Below are positions 53,346 through 61,401 of a stretch of 64,000 bases of DNA, piece after piece. Positions within the stretch are counted from its first letter, which is position 1. Each line of letters opens with the position of its first letter. The notes beneath the pieces were generated by a model that did no database searches, had not been told where the DNA came from, and saw nothing but the letters and a program-made list of their open reading frames with translations. The stretch comes from Paraburkholderia sp. Ac-20340. Lineage in GTDB: Bacteria > Pseudomonadota > Gammaproteobacteria > Burkholderiales > Burkholderiaceae. Position numbers and translations under genes: made by a program. The stretch is from positions 124,001 through 188,000 of the forward strand of contig NZ_JAAGPR010000006.1 in NCBI RefSeq assembly GCF_017104965.1. The letters run 5' to 3'.

Positions 53346-55640
53346 TCATTGATCCTGGTGGGCTTGATTCGGTCTTTCCATGAGCGCGAGAATGGAGGGC
53401 GGATCGAAAGGAATAGTGCGGGGCCGCCTGCCAATGGCGTCGTACACGGCGCTCGCAATCGCGGGCGCAATCACTGCGCAGGTGGGTTCGCCGGCGCCTA
53501 CGGGTGGCTGATCGGGACGGTCGAGTAACACCACGTCCACCTGTGAAGGCAACTCTGGAAACTTGAGCAGACGGTAAGTCAGCCAGTCCACGCTCGTGAC
53601 CGCCGAGCGGGAGAAGTCCACCTGTTCGAAAAGCGTGCGGCTGATGGTCTGCACGACTTCGCCTTCGACCTGATTGCGCACGCCATCTGGATTCACGACG
53701 AGACCACAATCGTGCGCGACAGTGACCTTGCCGATCTGGATGACGCCTGTAGCGCGATTCAATTCGATGTCGACGACCGCGGCCACATACGCGTGATTGG
53801 GTTCGTACCGCACGCAGGCCATGCCGCGCCCGCGCACGATATCGGCGCTTTGACGCTGCGAAAACAAGGGGCGGCGTTGCCAGCCTGCACGCTGTTCGAC
53901 GGCATGCAGAACCGCCTGGGCGCGCGGATCGGAGAAATGCCGCAGACGGAATTCGATCGGATCGGCGTTGGCCGCGACGGCGAGCTCATCCATGAATGAC
54001 TCGTTCGCATACGTGTGCTGCACGCGGCCCGGTCCGCGCAACCACGACGGACGCAGCGGCGTGCGTTTGGTTCGATTGACGGCCACGCTCATATCGGGCA
54101 CGTCATAGGGCGCGACGATATTGAATTCCATACCGCCGGCGTTGTTCGGCTCGTCCACCATCGTGGACGAGCGCATGAGTTCGGCGGCGAGTAGCGGTAC
54201 GTCTGCGTTGCCCGAGACGCGATAGGGAACCCATGTTGTGTACTGCCACGCCTTGATGCGTCCTTGCGCGTCGAGCACGCCCGCGACATCGGAAACCACC
54301 GGCGCGCCTTTCGGGTCCCAGCCGTGTTCATCCTCGCGCATCCACTGCACACGCACGGGTTTGCCCACCGCGCGCGAAAGCAGCGCGGCTTCGGCGGTCG
54401 CATCTTCGTGGCCGTTGCGTCCGTAGCAGCCCGCGCCTTCGACATAGATGAGGCGCACATCGGCCTTGTCGAGTTTCATCATCGCCGCGATCTGGTCGCG
54501 CGTCATATGCGGGGCCTGCGTCGCCGACCAGACCGTCAGCTTGCCGGCGCGCCAGTCGCCGATCGCGCACGAAGGGCCGATCGAACCATGCGTCTGCATT
54601 GGCCAGCAATACGTTGCGCGTACAACCTTATCGGCGTGTTGTATTGCCGTTTCGGCGTCGCCGCGCTCGAGTAACTGGCCGCGGTCGTGAACCGGCAACG
54701 CACGCACGACGTCGAAAAGCCTCGCTTGTTCCGGCAAGCCCGACCACGTCGACCACCTGACGCGCAGGGCGCGCGCGCTGCGTATCGCTGACCATTCGTC
54801 AGTCGCGATCGCAGCGAGCAGATTGCCGATACGCACGGTGCGCAGAAAGCCTGGAACCTGCTTTGCGTATTGATCGTCCACATCGAGCAACTGCGCGCCA
54901 TAGGCATCGGGATGGATGACGCGGGCATGCACCATGCCGTCCACATGCACATCCTGCATGAAAGAGAATTCCGCGAACACTTTCGCGCGCACGTCATCGC
55001 GTTTGATGGGTTGGCCCACCACCTTGTAATGCCTCGGCGATTTGAGCGGCGCTTTCGGATCGAGATCCAGCTCGACGGGTTGCTTTGCGAGCAACTCGTA
55101 AAACGCGACGCCCCGTGTATCCGACGCGCTTTTAAAGGCGCGTCCATTTTCGAGGCGCACGTCTTCGGGAGCGATCCTGAAGAAACGCGCGGCAGCCGTG
55201 CGAATAGCCGACGCGGCTGTCGCAGCCGCCTGGCGCAACTGGATTCCCGCGCCCTGGATCGACATGGAGCCGTTGGTTGGGCCCTGATCCACGGTCATGG
55301 CGGTATCGCCTTGTACGACACGTACACGCTCGATCGGGAACTCCATTTCTTCGACCACCATCTGCGCAAGTGCGGTGGTATTGCCCGTGCCAAGGTTGAC
55401 TTTGCCCGTGTAGAGCGTGAGCACGCCGTCCTTTTCCAGCACGAGAAAAGCGTCGATTCGAGTGGGATCGATTGTCTTTGCGTGGGCGAGCGCCATTGCA
55501 CTTTCGCCTGCAATTTCGACTGCTTTACTAATGCCGTTCTGCGCAGCGGCGAAACGCGAGAAAGAAAATCCAATGACGAGCGCTGCGCCTTGACGCAGAA
55601 ACTGACGGCGCGAAAAGCTGGGCGATTCGATGGAGGTCAT
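53346..55640 (-). CDS. Molybdopterin-binding subunit of a xanthine dehydrogenase-family enzyme (isoquinoline 1-oxidoreductase type)
   Basis: The catalytic subunit, 764 residues, with a twin-arginine signal (SRRQFLRQGAALVIGFSFS). It shows VNLGTGNTTALAQMVVEEM, VVQGDTAMTVDQGPTNGS and the catalytic Glu in PVGAGEPTCAVIAPAI. This layout (Tat signal and no FAD subunit) is typical for the periplasmic isoquinoline/aldehyde oxidoreductase branch. It hydroxylates an aldehyde or N-heterocycle; the substrate is unknown. It starts directly after the stop of the 2Fe-2S subunit. No molybdenum cofactor sulfurase or XdhC-type gene is adjacent. Confidence 0.9.
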   Translation of the reverse strand: MTSIESPSFSRRQFLRQGAALVIGFSFSRFAAAQNGISKAVEIAGESAMALAHAKTIDPTRIDAFLVLEKDGVLTLYTGKVNLGTGNTTALAQMVVEEMEFPIERVRVVQGDTAMTVDQGPTNGSMSIQGAGIQLRQAAATAASAIRTAAARFFRIAPEDVRLENGRAFKSASDTRGVAFYELLAKQPVELDLDPKAPLKSPRHYKVVGQPIKRDDVRAKVFAEFSFMQDVHVDGMVHARVIHPDAYGAQLLDVDDQYAKQVPGFLRTVRIGNLLAAIATDEWSAIRSARALRVRWSTWSGLPEQARLFDVVRALPVHDRGQLLERGDAETAIQHADKVVRATYCWPMQTHGSIGPSCAIGDWRAGKLTVWSATQAPHMTRDQIAAMMKLDKADVRLIYVEGAGCYGRNGHEDATAEAALLSRAVGKPVRVQWMREDEHGWDPKGAPVVSDVAGVLDAQGRIKAWQYTTWVPYRVSGNADVPLLAAELMRSSTMVDEPNNAGGMEFNIVAPYDVPDMSVAVNRTKRTPLRPSWLRGPGRVQHTYANESFMDELAVAANADPIEFRLRHFSDPRAQAVLHAVEQRAGWQRRPLFSQRQSADIVRGRGMACVRYEPNHAYVAAVVDIELNRATGVIQIGKVTVAHDCGLVVNPDGVRNQVEGEVVQTISRTLFEQVDFSRSAVTSVDWLTYRLLKFPELPSQVDVVLLDRPDQPPVGAGEPTCAVIAPAIASAVYDAIGRRPRTIPFDPPSILALMERPNQAHQDQ

Positions 55641-56114
55641 TCATTTGCCCCGCGCTTTAAGGATCGCGCGCACGATACGCATATGCGTTCCACAGCGGCA
55701 GAGATTGGAGGCCAGTGCCTCTTTGATCTGTGCTTCGTCGGGATTCGGATTGGCGTTCAGCAGCGAGCGCGCGGCAATCAGCATGCCGTTGATGCAGTAG
55801 CCGCACTGCACAGCCTGTTCGTCGATAAAGGCGGTCTGTAGCGGATCGGGATTAGCGGGCGTGCCCATGCCTTCAAGCGTCGTGATCTGGCTATTCGAAA
55901 CAGAGCCGACTGGCATGACGCACGAGCGCCGCGCGCGACCGTCGACGAGTACGGAACACGCGCCACACTGGCCAAGTCCGCAACCGAAGCGCGGCCCTTT
56001 CAATGACAACTGATCGCGAAGTACATAAAGCAGTGGTGTATCGGGAGTGGCTTTCACGCGAACGGACTGACCGTTGACGTGCAGGACAAGGTCATCGGAA
56101 ATCATGGCCGTCAT
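55641..56114 (-). CDS. 2Fe-2S subunit of the molybdenum hydroxylase
   Basis: A 157-residue protein with the plant-type ferredoxin cluster (FGCGLGQCGACSVLVDG) and the second, CO-dehydrogenase-type cluster (QCGYCINGMLIAA and NLCRCGTHMRI), giving two 2Fe-2S centres. It moves electrons from molybdenum to the cytochrome. Start overlaps the stop of the cytochrome gene (ATGA), and its own stop touches the large-subunit ATG. Confidence 0.93.
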   Translation of the reverse strand: MTAMISDDLVLHVNGQSVRVKATPDTPLLYVLRDQLSLKGPRFGCGLGQCGACSVLVDGRARRSCVMPVGSVSNSQITTLEGMGTPANPDPLQTAFIDEQAVQCGYCINGMLIAARSLLNANPNPDEAQIKEALASNLCRCGTHMRIVRAILKARGK

Positions 56115-57382
56115 TGAGGTGTTCCAGTTTGCTTGCGCAAAATATCGACTTCGTGCGCGGAGACCGCAGGTGCATGATTGCCCCAGCTATTGCGCGTGTA
56201 AGTGAGTACGTCCGCGATATCGGAATTGCTCAGCGCCGCGCGATGTGCGGGCATGGGATAGGGTGCGGGCTGGCCGTCGATAACGATATGCGGGGTGCCG
56301 TTCAGCGTGACGTTGATGAGTGAAAGCGGCTCCTGTTCCAGCACGTTCGGATTGCCAGCGAGTGGCGCAAGCCACGGTGCCGTACCGCGACCGTTTGCGA
56401 GGTGGCAGGCCACGCAGAAGTTGCCGTAGATTTGCGCGCCGTGCGCCATCGTTGAAGCATCCACTGAGCCTGTCGTGTTGTGTGAAGCCGTCGTGCTCAT
56501 TGGCTTGAGCGATTTCAGATAGACGGCAATCGAATAACGGTCCTGATCGGATAGATATTGCGTGCTGTGATTGATTACCGACGTCATCGGGCCGAATGCG
56601 GCGGCATGCATGTTTGCACCGGTTTTCAGAAACGAAGCGATATCGCTTGCGCTCCACGCACCGATGCCTGTTGTGGCATTCGAAGTCAGATTGGACGCAA
56701 ACCAGCCATCGAGCGCGGCGCCGGAGAGAAAGGCGTCGCCGTGCTGGTCGAGAGCGAGTTCCTGGAAAGCCGCGCCGCGCGGCGTATGGCACGCGCCGCA
56801 GTGGCCAACACCCTGAACCAGATAGGCGCCGCGATTCCATTCGACGCTGCGGTCGCTGCGCGGTGTAAATGGCTGAACGTCGAGAAAGAACGCATTCCAG
56901 ATTTTCATCGGCCAACGCATCGTGAGCGGCCAGTGCATGGTGGGCGCGAGATTCGCGCGATGCGAAGGCGGGACGCCATGCAGGAAGTACGCATAGAGCG
57001 CGCTAACGTCCGCATCTGAAATCTTGCTATACGACGTATAAGGCATCGCGGGATACAGGTTATGGCCATCCTTCGCCACGCCTTCACGCAGCGCCCGCGC
57101 GAAATCCTGTTCCGTGTAACGACCGATGCCGTTTTGCGGATCGGGCGTGATATTGGTCGAGTAGATTGCGCCCATCGGCATACTCATTTTCAGTCCGCCC
57201 GAAAAAGGCGCTGCGCCCTTCACGGAATGGCATGCTGCGCAATCGGACGCCTGTGCCAGATAGCGGCCTCGATCGATTAAAGACTGCTCGGCGGATGGCG
57301 GGCTTGCGGAATTGTCAGCATGGGCGATTCCCAGGCTGCCGATGAAGGCGAGTATGGCGAACAGTATCTTTCTCAACGGCAT
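56111..57382 (-). CDS. Triheme cytochrome c subunit of the molybdenum hydroxylase
   Basis: A 423-residue exported cytochrome. The signal peptide (MPLRKILFAILAFIGSLGIAHAD) supports ATG 57382; the open frame goes back to 57463 over the promoter. Three heme sites: CAACH, CGACH and CVACH. YSTNITPDPQNGIGRYTEQDF is nearly the same as in the GMC dehydrogenase cytochrome at 48001. First gene of the operon. It feeds electrons to the respiratory chain. A PadR-type operator lies about 85 bp upstream. Confidence 0.9.
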   Translation of the reverse strand: MPLRKILFAILAFIGSLGIAHADNSASPPSAEQSLIDRGRYLAQASDCAACHSVKGAAPFSGGLKMSMPMGAIYSTNITPDPQNGIGRYTEQDFARALREGVAKDGHNLYPAMPYTSYSKISDADVSALYAYFLHGVPPSHRANLAPTMHWPLTMRWPMKIWNAFFLDVQPFTPRSDRSVEWNRGAYLVQGVGHCGACHTPRGAAFQELALDQHGDAFLSGAALDGWFASNLTSNATTGIGAWSASDIASFLKTGANMHAAAFGPMTSVINHSTQYLSDQDRYSIAVYLKSLKPMSTTASHNTTGSVDASTMAHGAQIYGNFCVACHLANGRGTAPWLAPLAGNPNVLEQEPLSLINVTLNGTPHIVIDGQPAPYPMPAHRAALSNSDIADVLTYTRNSWGNHAPAVSAHEVDILRKQTGTPQ

Positions 57383-57467
57383 TGCTATCTGATCCTTGGC
57401 GAAGCGTCGTCGCTTACTCAAATTAAGCATAGCAACTCTAGGTATCAATCGGCATCGCGTCAAGCCC

Positions 57468-57492
57468 CTTTACCTTGCTGGATAAGGTAAAG
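57468..57492. promoter_or_regulatory. PadR operator in the divergent promoter
   Basis: CTTTACCTT and AAGGTAAAG, 9-bp arms with a 7-bp spacer, make a perfect inverted repeat. It lies between the cytochrome start (57382, minus) and the PadR gene (57531, plus), and covers a GTG at 57492 that would otherwise look like a start. Confidence 0.7.
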
Positions 57493-57530
57493 TGCATGCC
57501 ATTGTTCACGCACTATCGTTGACCGGACCA

Positions 57531-57875
57531 GTGAAAGCAGACAAATCGCTCTCGAGTCATATCGACCTGACTATCCTCGCGGCCCTCGACAAACAGTCGA
57601 TGCACGGCTATGCGCTGATTGCGCACCTGCGCGAGGTAAGCGACGGCCTGTTCGATTTCCCCGAGGGCACGATCTATCCGGTATTGCATGCGCTCGAGCA
57701 AAAAGGTTTTGTCGAAAGCGATTGGGAAATTGGCGAGTCGGGCCGAAAGCGGCGCAGTTACAGCATCACGGCTGCGGGCAAGACGGAGCTTGCCGGCAAG
57801 GCCGCGAGGTGGGCGCAGTTTTCGAAAGCAATCGACCGGTTTTTGCGCGCGGCCAAAGTGCCCAAAAAAGCATGA
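57531..57875 (+). CDS. PadR family regulator
   Basis: A 114-residue winged-helix repressor: LTILAALDKQSMHGYALIAHLREVS, FDFPEGTIYPVLHALEQKGFVESDW and SGRKRRSYSITAAGK. The GTG at 57531 is chosen because it gives the normal PadR length and avoids the operator at 57468-57492; the other GTG at 57492 lies within that operator. It overlaps the next gene by ATGA. It may control both itself and the divergent molybdenum hydroxylase operon. Confidence 0.85.
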   Translation: MKADKSLSSHIDLTILAALDKQSMHGYALIAHLREVSDGLFDFPEGTIYPVLHALEQKGFVESDWEIGESGRKRRSYSITAAGKTELAGKAARWAQFSKAIDRFLRAAKVPKKA

Positions 57876-58513
57876 AGCATCCGGCGGTAGAGGCCTATCT
57901 GTTCGAGATCGGCGAAGCGTTGCAATTCGATCGTCAATATGCGCGCGATGTTTGCGATGAAGTTGCCGATCATCTGTACGAGAGCGTCGATGAACAGGCC
58001 AGGACGCAACGTGCGAGTCCTTCGCGTGCGGGCAGGGCGCAAGGCGAGCTTCGCGCCTTGTTCGAGCGCTTCGGTCACCCGCGCGTTCTGGCGGCCCAAT
58101 TCGCTTCGACGTATGTATTCCGAAAGCTGCTTGCGCTGCTCGCCTGGGTATTCGCGCTAGGCGCCGCGTCATACATGCTCGGTCTGGTTGTGGGCCCGCT
58201 TTCCTGGGCGGGTTTCAGTCTTGCCGGTGGATGCGCGCTTGCCGTTTTGCCTGCCGTGTTGCGAGTGAGGCGTGAAGTGCATCCGCGCGCGCAAAGCTGG
58301 CCGAAGCTGTGCATGCCGATGCTGGCGTCCACGTCCGCGGTGCTGCTGCTCGGTGCGGCGCTTGTCGCGAGTGCTGTGTGGAAAGTCGAGCATTGCCAGT
58401 CGTCGATCTGCATCGCGCTCGATCTGGCCATTGCGCTTGCGTTGCTCTCGCGCTGGGCATTGCATCGCAAACAAACGGCCCGCATGTGCGCGCTTTGGCG
58501 TAGCGTTTCCTGA
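57872..58513 (+). CDS. HAAS-domain membrane protein paired with PadR
   Basis: A 213-residue protein. The N-terminal HAAS-type domain (DRQYARDVCDEVADHLYESVDEQ, GELRALFERFGHPRVLAAQFAS) is followed by about four membrane helices. Pairs of PadR and HAAS proteins are common and are thought to be a sensing unit. The ATG overlaps the PadR stop as ATGA. What it senses is unknown. Confidence 0.8.
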   Translation: MKHPAVEAYLFEIGEALQFDRQYARDVCDEVADHLYESVDEQARTQRASPSRAGRAQGELRALFERFGHPRVLAAQFASTYVFRKLLALLAWVFALGAASYMLGLVVGPLSWAGFSLAGGCALAVLPAVLRVRREVHPRAQSWPKLCMPMLASTSAVLLLGAALVASAVWKVEHCQSSICIALDLAIALALLSRWALHRKQTARMCALWRSVS

Positions 58514-58536
58514 TTCTTTTCACTGTGTTCGACAAT

Positions 58537-58575
58537 GAGCGTGCTGCAAAGGGTGCTTCCCGTTGCAGCACGCTC
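58537..58575. terminator. Bidirectional terminator between HAAS gene and MFS gene
   Basis: GAGCGTGCTGCAA (58537-58549) and TTGCAGCACGCTC (58563-58575) form a perfect 13-bp stem, with an inner GGG/CCC pair. CGTTTTAAAG follows on the plus strand. It lies between two convergent genes. Confidence 0.8.
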
Positions 58576-58604
58576 CACGTTTTAAAGACTCCCTGATTGA
58601 CCTG

Positions 58605-59924
58605 TCAGTGATCGTGGCTCACGCGTGGGGTGCCTGTCCCGGAGTTCGTCTTTTGTCGGCTGAGAACGAGCGTGACAATCGACGAGACAGCAAGCGTTGC
58701 CGCGACGACATAGAGGCCAGCGGCATAGCTGCCGGTTTCATTCTTGAGCCAGCCGATAACGGCCGGGCCGACGAAGCCGCCCAGATTGCCGAGCGAATTA
58801 ATCATTGCAATACCTGCTGCTGCGCCGGCGCCGGACAGGAACACACTCGGCATGGCCCACAGCGGCGCTTTCGCAGCGCTAATGCCGATGTTCACAACGA
58901 CCAGTGCGCTGATAATCAAAAGCGCGCTAGTTGCCTGACCCGCGAAGATAAAGCCGACACATGCAAGCGTGCAGGGAATGATGACGTGCCAGGTACGCTC
59001 GCCGGTGCGATCGGAATGCTTCGCCCAGAGAATCATGGCGAGAACCGCGACCAGACTCGGAATACCGTTCAGCAGGCCCGTCTGGAACGACGTGAATCCA
59101 AACTCGCGGATGATCAACGGCGCCCACAAGCCCAGCGTATAAAGTCCGGCGGACGTGCCAAAGTAAATCAATGAGAGCGCAAGCACGCGCGGATCTTTCA
59201 GCGCGCTGAGCGCTCCACTGGTATGGCCGCCATGAGAAACACGTGCAAGCGATTCTTCCCGCAGCTTGGCAATCAGCCAGTCGCGTTCTTCCGCGAGAAG
59301 CCACGTGGCTTTTGACGGGTTGTCAGTCAGATGGCGAAGCACCACGAATCCCAGTACGGCAGCGGGAACGGCTTCGATGATATAGAGCATTTGCCAGTCG
59401 GCGAGTCCGAATACCGAGGGCAATTGCATAATCGCACCGGAAAGAGGCGAGCCAATTGCGGTGGAGATCGGCGCGGCAGCCATGAACCATGCTGCGGCCA
59501 CTGCACGCTGGCGCGTCGGGAACCACTGGCTCAAATAGAGAATGATGCCCGGGAAAAAGCCCGCCTCGGCGACGCCAAGCAGAAAGCGCAGCAAATAGAA
59601 GCTTTTCGGGCCCACGACGAAAGCCGAAATACCCGAAACAATGCCCCACGTAATCATGACCCGGGCGATCCAGATCCGCGCGCCCACTTTATGCAGGATC
59701 AGGTTTGACGGCACTTCGCAGAGGAAGTAGCCGATAAAGAAGAGGCCGCCACCCAACCCGAAGGCGGTCGGGGAAAGGCCGATATCCTTGTTCATCGTGA
59801 TTGCGGCAAAGCCGACATTCACGCGATCAAGAAAGCTCACGAAATACAACAGCATGACGAACGGAATGATTCGCCACATGAGTTTCCTGGATACTCGTTG
59901 CTCGAGGTCTTGATCGGAAATCAT
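58605..59924 (-). CDS. MFS transporter, anion:cation symporter type (tartrate uptake likely)
   Basis: A 439-residue inner-membrane carrier with 12 helices of the ACS/GudP/TtuB family: MLLYFVSFLDRVNVGFAAITMN, LFFIGYFLCEVPSNLIL and FLLGVAEAGFFPGIILYLSQWFP. A strong ribosome site (GGAGGAG) precedes ATG 59924. It lies after ttuC on the same strand, the arrangement known for ttuB/ttuC tartrate loci, so tartrate uptake is likely. Other sugar acids are possible. A hairpin in the 280-bp gap may separate it partly from ttuC. Confidence 0.87.
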   Translation of the reverse strand: MISDQDLEQRVSRKLMWRIIPFVMLLYFVSFLDRVNVGFAAITMNKDIGLSPTAFGLGGGLFFIGYFLCEVPSNLILHKVGARIWIARVMITWGIVSGISAFVVGPKSFYLLRFLLGVAEAGFFPGIILYLSQWFPTRQRAVAAAWFMAAAPISTAIGSPLSGAIMQLPSVFGLADWQMLYIIEAVPAAVLGFVVLRHLTDNPSKATWLLAEERDWLIAKLREESLARVSHGGHTSGALSALKDPRVLALSLIYFGTSAGLYTLGLWAPLIIREFGFTSFQTGLLNGIPSLVAVLAMILWAKHSDRTGERTWHVIIPCTLACVGFIFAGQATSALLIISALVVVNIGISAAKAPLWAMPSVFLSGAGAAAGIAMINSLGNLGGFVGPAVIGWLKNETGSYAAGLYVVAATLAVSSIVTLVLSRQKTNSGTGTPRVSHDH

Positions 59925-60118
59925 AGTCTCCTCCAAAGAATTGCGCGCCGTGGTTCGTTGTCGAACTCTCTGTTGGCGCAGATTTGAAAACACACCCTGC
60001 GTGAATAAAGTCCTGGCGTTAAGCAACGCGCCTGTGCACACCGCCGGAGCGGCGACAGTGTGTTTTCATACGTATATGACCGTTCTTTCTGAAAATGTGA
60101 GGAATGCTTATATTCGTT

Positions 60119-60152
60119 CGATCGGGAGGCACAGTGCGGCCTCCTTCGATCG
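60119..60152. other. Inverted repeat between ttuC and the MFS gene
   Basis: CGATCG-GGAGGC-N8-GCCTCC-TT-CGATCG: an imperfect hairpin of two stems. There is no T-run. It may stabilise the upstream mRNA or reduce read-through to the transporter gene. Confidence 0.45.
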
Positions 60153-60204
60153 GGTGATTCTGTTAGCTCTGGCTGGGGCTGGCAGGATCGACCGGTTGCC
60201 CGGC

Positions 60205-61287
60205 TCAGGCTTTTACGGTTGCATGCTCGATCAGCGCGCAGACCGCTTCGGTAACTTGCCGGGTCGTGGCCGTGCCGCCAAGATCGCCGGTGTGCAATTC
60301 GGTGTTCGCCGTCACGGCTTCGATCGCTTCCATGACTTGTTGGGCGGCCGCGTGCTCGCCCAGATGTTCGAGCAGCATGACAACCGACCAGAACGTGCCG
60401 ACGGGATTCGCCAGACCTTTGCCCATGATGTCGAACGCGGAACCATGGATCGGCTCGAACATGGACGGGTAGCGGTGTTCGGGGTCGATGTTGCCGGTCG
60501 GCGCGATACCCAGGCTGCCCGCAAGAGCGGCCGCAAGGTCGCTCAGAATGTCGGCGTGCAGGTTGGTTGCCACGATCGTGTCGAGCGATGCCGGGCGGTT
60601 GACCATGCGCGCCGTTGCGGCATCGACAAGTTCCTTGTCCCACGTGACATCGGGAAATTCCGCTGCAATCTGATGGGCAATTTCGTCCCACATCACCATG
60701 GCGTGACGCTGCGCGTTGCTCTTGGTGATGACCGTAAGCAGTTTGCGCGGACGCGACTGCGCGAGACGAAACGCGAAGCGCAGGATGCGCTCGACGCCTG
60801 CACGCGTGAGGATCGAGACATCGGTGGCGGCTTCGATCGGATGGCCCTGGTGAACACGGCCGCCCACGCCCGAGTATTCGCCTTCGGAGTTTTCGCGCAC
60901 GATGACCCAGTTCAGGTCTTCGGGTTGGCAGCGTTTGAGCGGCGCGTCGATACCGGGCAGGATGCGCGTCGGGCGTACATTGGCGTACTGGTCGAAGCCC
61001 TGGCAGATCTTCAGGCGCAGGCCCCACAGCGTAATGTGATCGGGCACATCGGGGTCGCCGGCCGAGCCGAACAGAATGGCGTCCTTGTCGCGAATCTGGT
61101 CGAGCCCATCGGCGGGCATCATCGCGCCGTGCTCGCGATAGTAGTCGGCGCCCCAGTCGAAATCGTCGAACTCGAAGGCGAAAGACTCACTGTGTTTCGC
61201 GAGCGTTTCGAGTACCTGTTTGCCTGCCGGAACCACTTCCTTGCCGATTCCGTCGCCGGGAATTGTTGCAATGCGATACGTTTTCAT
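60205..61287 (-). CDS. ttuC: Tartrate dehydrogenase / D-malate dehydrogenase (decarboxylating)
   Basis: A 360-residue NAD-dependent enzyme of the isopropylmalate dehydrogenase family. RIATIPGDGIGKEVVPAG, WVIVRENSEGEYSGVGGRVH, LLTVITKSNAQRHAMVMWDE and DTIVATNLHADILSDLAAALAGSLGIAP are typical of TtuC/DmlA. It oxidises L-tartrate or meso-tartrate and decarboxylates D-malate. ACGGAGACATG at the start. The regulatory block shared with ttdA is 38-95 bp upstream and adjoins the divergent LysR gene. Confidence 0.92.
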   Translation of the reverse strand: MKTYRIATIPGDGIGKEVVPAGKQVLETLAKHSESFAFEFDDFDWGADYYREHGAMMPADGLDQIRDKDAILFGSAGDPDVPDHITLWGLRLKICQGFDQYANVRPTRILPGIDAPLKRCQPEDLNWVIVRENSEGEYSGVGGRVHQGHPIEAATDVSILTRAGVERILRFAFRLAQSRPRKLLTVITKSNAQRHAMVMWDEIAHQIAAEFPDVTWDKELVDAATARMVNRPASLDTIVATNLHADILSDLAAALAGSLGIAPTGNIDPEHRYPSMFEPIHGSAFDIMGKGLANPVGTFWSVVMLLEHLGEHAAAQQVMEAIEAVTANTELHTGDLGGTATTRQVTEAVCALIEHATVKA

Positions 61288-61325
61288 GTCTCCGTGTCCT
61301 TGGTAATGGCAGGCTAATGGCCCAT

Positions 61326-61380
61326 ACTTTACCCAACCTTGAGTGTTGAAACCGGGGCGAAACTTAAAGCACCTTTAACT
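61326..61380. promoter_or_regulatory. Regulatory block B between ttuC and the LysR gene
   Basis: The second copy of the ACTTTACCCAA ... AAACCGGG ... CTTTAACT block, matching 53285-53340. It lies in the divergent promoter of ttuC and the LysR gene, the usual place for LysR binding. Confidence 0.65.
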
Positions 61381-61401
61381 CCAATTCAAAGAACTGGACC
61401 C

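Noticed and set aside
60119..60152. Terminator after ttuC
   Set aside because: The hairpin has no T-run on the minus strand and is imperfect, so I list it as an inverted repeat only.
61339..61401. Longer LysR start (TTG at 61339)
   Set aside because: It would translate the regulatory block shared with ttdA and lengthen the protein beyond family size.
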